Below, in pieces: positions 62,054 to 64,000 of a stretch of DNA of 64,000 nt. Made by a program: the position numbers and the translations under genes. The stretch is from Algoriphagus marincola DSM 16067 (GTDB lineage: Bacteria > Bacteroidota > Bacteroidia > Cytophagales > Cyclobacteriaceae): NCBI RefSeq assembly GCF_000429405.1, contig NZ_KE386898.1, forward strand, positions 191,631 to 255,630, written 5' to 3'. Every line of letters starts with the position of its first letter. Position 1 is the stretch's first letter. The notes beneath the pieces are model-generated. The model had not been told where the DNA came from and made no database searches. It was given only the letters and a program-made list of their open reading frames with translations.

Positions 62054-62353
62054 ATGGAAAAAAAATATCAATGTGGTGACAAAGGAGACCTCAACGAAAT
62101 GGAAATGGTCCGAAGTTGGTGGAATGGAGCCGAGAATCCACCGGTTACTGCGGAGGCTGCGGTGAGTTTCTCCGAAGGCAAAGTCACTTTAAGTTGCCCA
62201 ACTTCTTCAGCTCTGATCGGGTGGAGAAAGTCTGGCAGCGATTCCTGGAAAATCTACACCGGACCTTTTGAGGCAGTGTTGGGAGATTCCATCTATGTGA
62301 ATACCCATCGGATCGGGTATGATTCGGCTAAAAAAGCTATTGTTGTGAACTAG
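62054..62353 (+). pseudogene. Remnant of a second sulfatase: C-terminal end only
   Basis: A 99-residue frame reading GDKGDLNEMEMVRSWWNGAENPPV..., matching the C-terminus of the 58135 sulfatase (GDQGALNEMEMVKAMWNGAENPPV...). Bases 62120-62310 are identical to 59536-59726 (191 bp), while the upstream 30 or so bases differ, and the tail differs (GYDSAKKAIVVN vs GYEAVEVSIKLG). There is no catalytic domain and no signal peptide, so it is a remnant. It overlaps the convergent sulfatase gene by 17 bp at its end. Confidence 0.85.
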
Positions 62354-63845
62354 GCAAGCAGGGAATCTCCCTCACCGATCCAAAAGGCGGGCGAATCCGG
62401 TATTCCTCTATCTGTTTTTGCCAGTCGATATCCTTCATCTGATAGTCCGGTGTGTAGCGTACCTGATCCCAAAAGGTGGATCTTGGCTCCTCAAATCGGG
62501 GATCATTCGTCTCTTCCATCCAGACTAAAAGTTGCTGACGAAGGACAGTTTTCATTTCTGCAAAAGCCGGGTCATCCGCCAAATTATGCAGCTGATAAGG
62601 ATCATTTTTCACATCGTAGAGTTCTTCTTCAGGCCGCAGGCCAAAGCTGAGTTGAAACAAATCCGGTTGTCCAGCCTCGGCTTTTCCCTCCATCGCCATA
62701 ATCAAGAACTTGGTAATGGAGTGGTCCACATCTCCATATTGGCCAACCGACTGATGCACGGTCGGATCTCCGGCAGGATTTCGCTCAGGCATGGGATTCC
62801 AGATGTAGAGATAATCCTGATTCCTGACTGCCCGCATGGGATAGCTCAAATTGCCTTTCCGTACATTGGCATGGCGCTCTCGTTCGAGAAAAACTTGGTT
62901 TCGATCCTGCTTTTCTCCTGCCAAAAGCGCCCACAGGGATTGCCCGGACATGGAATTTTGCAATAGGCCTGCCGCCTCCACAAAGCTCGGCGCAAAGTCC
63001 ACGAAATTCACAAAGTCGTGAATTACTGTTCCTGACTTGACTTTTTCCGGCCAACGAATGGCTAATGGCATTCGGGTTCCATAATCGTAAAGATTGGCCT
63101 TGGCTCGCGGAAAAGGCATACCGTTGTCACTGGTCATTACGATGATGGTGTTGTCGAGTTCGCCGATTTCTTCCAGCATCGCAATCAACTGCCCGCACTC
63201 CCGGTCAAATCGCTCGATCTCAAAGTAGTAATCCAAGATATCATTTCGCACACAATCATTATCAGGGAAAAAGCCGGGAACCACCACATTCTCCAATTTC
63301 ATCCCAGTCTGAATTCCCGTATTTGCCACATAGTTCCGGTGTGGATCGGAGCTCCCAAACCAAAAAGTGAAGGGTTCTCCAGCCTTTCTTTCTTTCAAAA
63401 AAGCGTCAAAATCTGCAAAGCTTTTCCCAGCTGGATTATGCTCAAAACCTGTCACTTTAAACTCTCCCGGTCCCCAGCCTTTGCGGGTAGCGCCGGTGAA
63501 GTAGCCGGCTTTCTCCAAAATCTGCACATAGGTAGGATGCGCATTGGGAAACTCAGACCAGAGATTTCCCCCATCACCATTTTGATGAGGATAGCGACCC
63601 AAAAGGATAGAAGCCCGGGAAGGGGAACAGGAAGGCGAGGCGGTGTAGGCATTTGTAAAAAGTGCTCCTTCAGCTGCCAATCGGTCAAAAGTTGGGGTTC
63701 TGACTACCTTGTCTCCATAGACTCCCGCATGCGGATAAGACCAGTCATCGGCAATCAGGAAGAGGATGTTGGGTTGTTTGCTTTGGGCTTTTGTCACCAA
63801 TAAGAAGCAGAAAAAAAGAAAAGTGGCTAGTAGGAGGCTTTTCAT
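62337..63845 (-). CDS. Sulfatase (alkaline phosphatase superfamily), exported
   Basis: A 502-residue sulfatase with a signal peptide (MKSLLLATFLFFCFLLVTKAQ). NILFLIADDW (Asp33-Asp34 metal ligands) is followed by the sulfatase signature with Cys73 (CSPSRASILLGRYPHQNG), and TSDNGMPFPRAK in the centre supplies more metal ligands. The order suits the heparan/N-sulfoglucosamine-like or arylsulfatase groups, but substrate is not decided. No extra C-terminal domain, unlike the 58135 sulfatase. On the opposite strand from it; two unrelated genes and a remnant lie between. Confidence 0.94.
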   Translation of the reverse strand: MKSLLLATFLFFCFLLVTKAQSKQPNILFLIADDWSYPHAGVYGDKVVRTPTFDRLAAEGALFTNAYTASPSCSPSRASILLGRYPHQNGDGGNLWSEFPNAHPTYVQILEKAGYFTGATRKGWGPGEFKVTGFEHNPAGKSFADFDAFLKERKAGEPFTFWFGSSDPHRNYVANTGIQTGMKLENVVVPGFFPDNDCVRNDILDYYFEIERFDRECGQLIAMLEEIGELDNTIIVMTSDNGMPFPRAKANLYDYGTRMPLAIRWPEKVKSGTVIHDFVNFVDFAPSFVEAAGLLQNSMSGQSLWALLAGEKQDRNQVFLERERHANVRKGNLSYPMRAVRNQDYLYIWNPMPERNPAGDPTVHQSVGQYGDVDHSITKFLIMAMEGKAEAGQPDLFQLSFGLRPEEELYDVKNDPYQLHNLADDPAFAEMKTVLRQQLLVWMEETNDPRFEEPRSTFWDQVRYTPDYQMKDIDWQKQIEEYRIRPPFGSVREIPCLPSSQQ

Positions 63846-64000
63846 AGGCTAGGCATTTTCCTGAATTTAGTTTGCTATCGGGTTGATTCCAAAGGTATCT
63901 CTTGATTACAAGTGGAGAAAAAAATTAAACTCGATGCAACCATTGGGCTAAATCGTGCATCTACTACTTAAGAATTAACTTTTACTTTTGACCAAACCGC
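63846..64000. other. Upstream region at the window edge
   Basis: About 155 bp to the end of the window, upstream of the minus-strand sulfatase. No complete gene or clear promoter seen. Confidence 0.4.

Noticed and set aside
50847-63845. Polysaccharide utilisation locus
   Set aside because: No SusC/SusD pair and no glycoside hydrolase or polysaccharide lyase seen; sulfatases alone are not enough.

Overview
The window is about 43% G+C (estimated by eye) and reads as chromosomal DNA of a Bacteroidota bacterium, most likely order Cytophagales (Cyclobacteriaceae/Algoriphagus-like). The evidence is gene content typical of that phylum: gldA-gldF-gldG, a protein with a type IX secretion (T9SS) sorting domain, a TonB receptor paired with a DUF4249 lipoprotein, DUF4221-like and DUF3810 proteins, a YpdA-type bacillithiol disulfide reductase, and an FtsI with a C-terminal PASTA domain. 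Promoters of the TAnnTTTG type also fit, as do many short intergenic repeats. The genus is an inference. No rRNA, tRNA, CRISPR array, prophage or intact insertion sequence was seen.

Layout. 1-9 kb: a cut DeoR-type regulator, a lipoprotein histidine phosphatase, an RluA-family pseudouridine synthase, a beta-propeller lipoprotein, a YpdA/NRDE operon, an Old Yellow Enzyme, a secreted subtilase and an SDR enzyme. 9.1-11.5 kb: a BlaI/M56 (BlaR1-like) regulatory pair whose promoter carries three TACGA-N6-TCGTA operators and whose sensor has an unusual coiled-coil tail. 11.7-27.2 kb: a complete Bacteroidota-type division and cell wall (dcw) cluster mraZ-rsmH-ftsL-ftsI-murE-mraY-murD-ftsW-murG-murC-ftsQ-ftsA-ftsZ, tightly coupled, with several TTG starts and a 10-bp-phased MraZ operator array.

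27-45.5 kb is mostly housekeeping: FMN reductase, purine nucleoside phosphorylase, TonB receptor + DUF4249, ThuA, Nfu, DUF3810 peptidase-like protein, DMT exporter, dusB, CPBP protease, DUF2007, cdsA, glutamate dehydrogenase, the GldA/F/G ABC transporter, and dnaN. 45.5-50.8 kb is a looser accessory stretch: VF530 protein, a signal-less HtrA-like protease, VOC protein, a DUF4258/DUF2283 pair, an ECF sigma factor with a membrane partner, and several repeat-rich gene-free gaps.

50.8-63.9 kb is an accessory block of mainly exported enzymes: a serine hydrolase, two twin-arginine-type oxidoreductase/isomerase proteins, a nucleoside hydrolase and two sulfatases. It also holds outer-membrane beta-barrels and a T9SS cargo with a putative Cys-His papain-like domain. 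This block shows the most recent rearrangement: a 191-bp identical copy of a sulfatase 3' end in a gene remnant, and a short lipoprotein gene that is split by an apparent one-base homopolymer frameshift and has a 10-bp tandem repeat starting at its start codon. All functional statements rest on reading motifs by eye; no database search was run.
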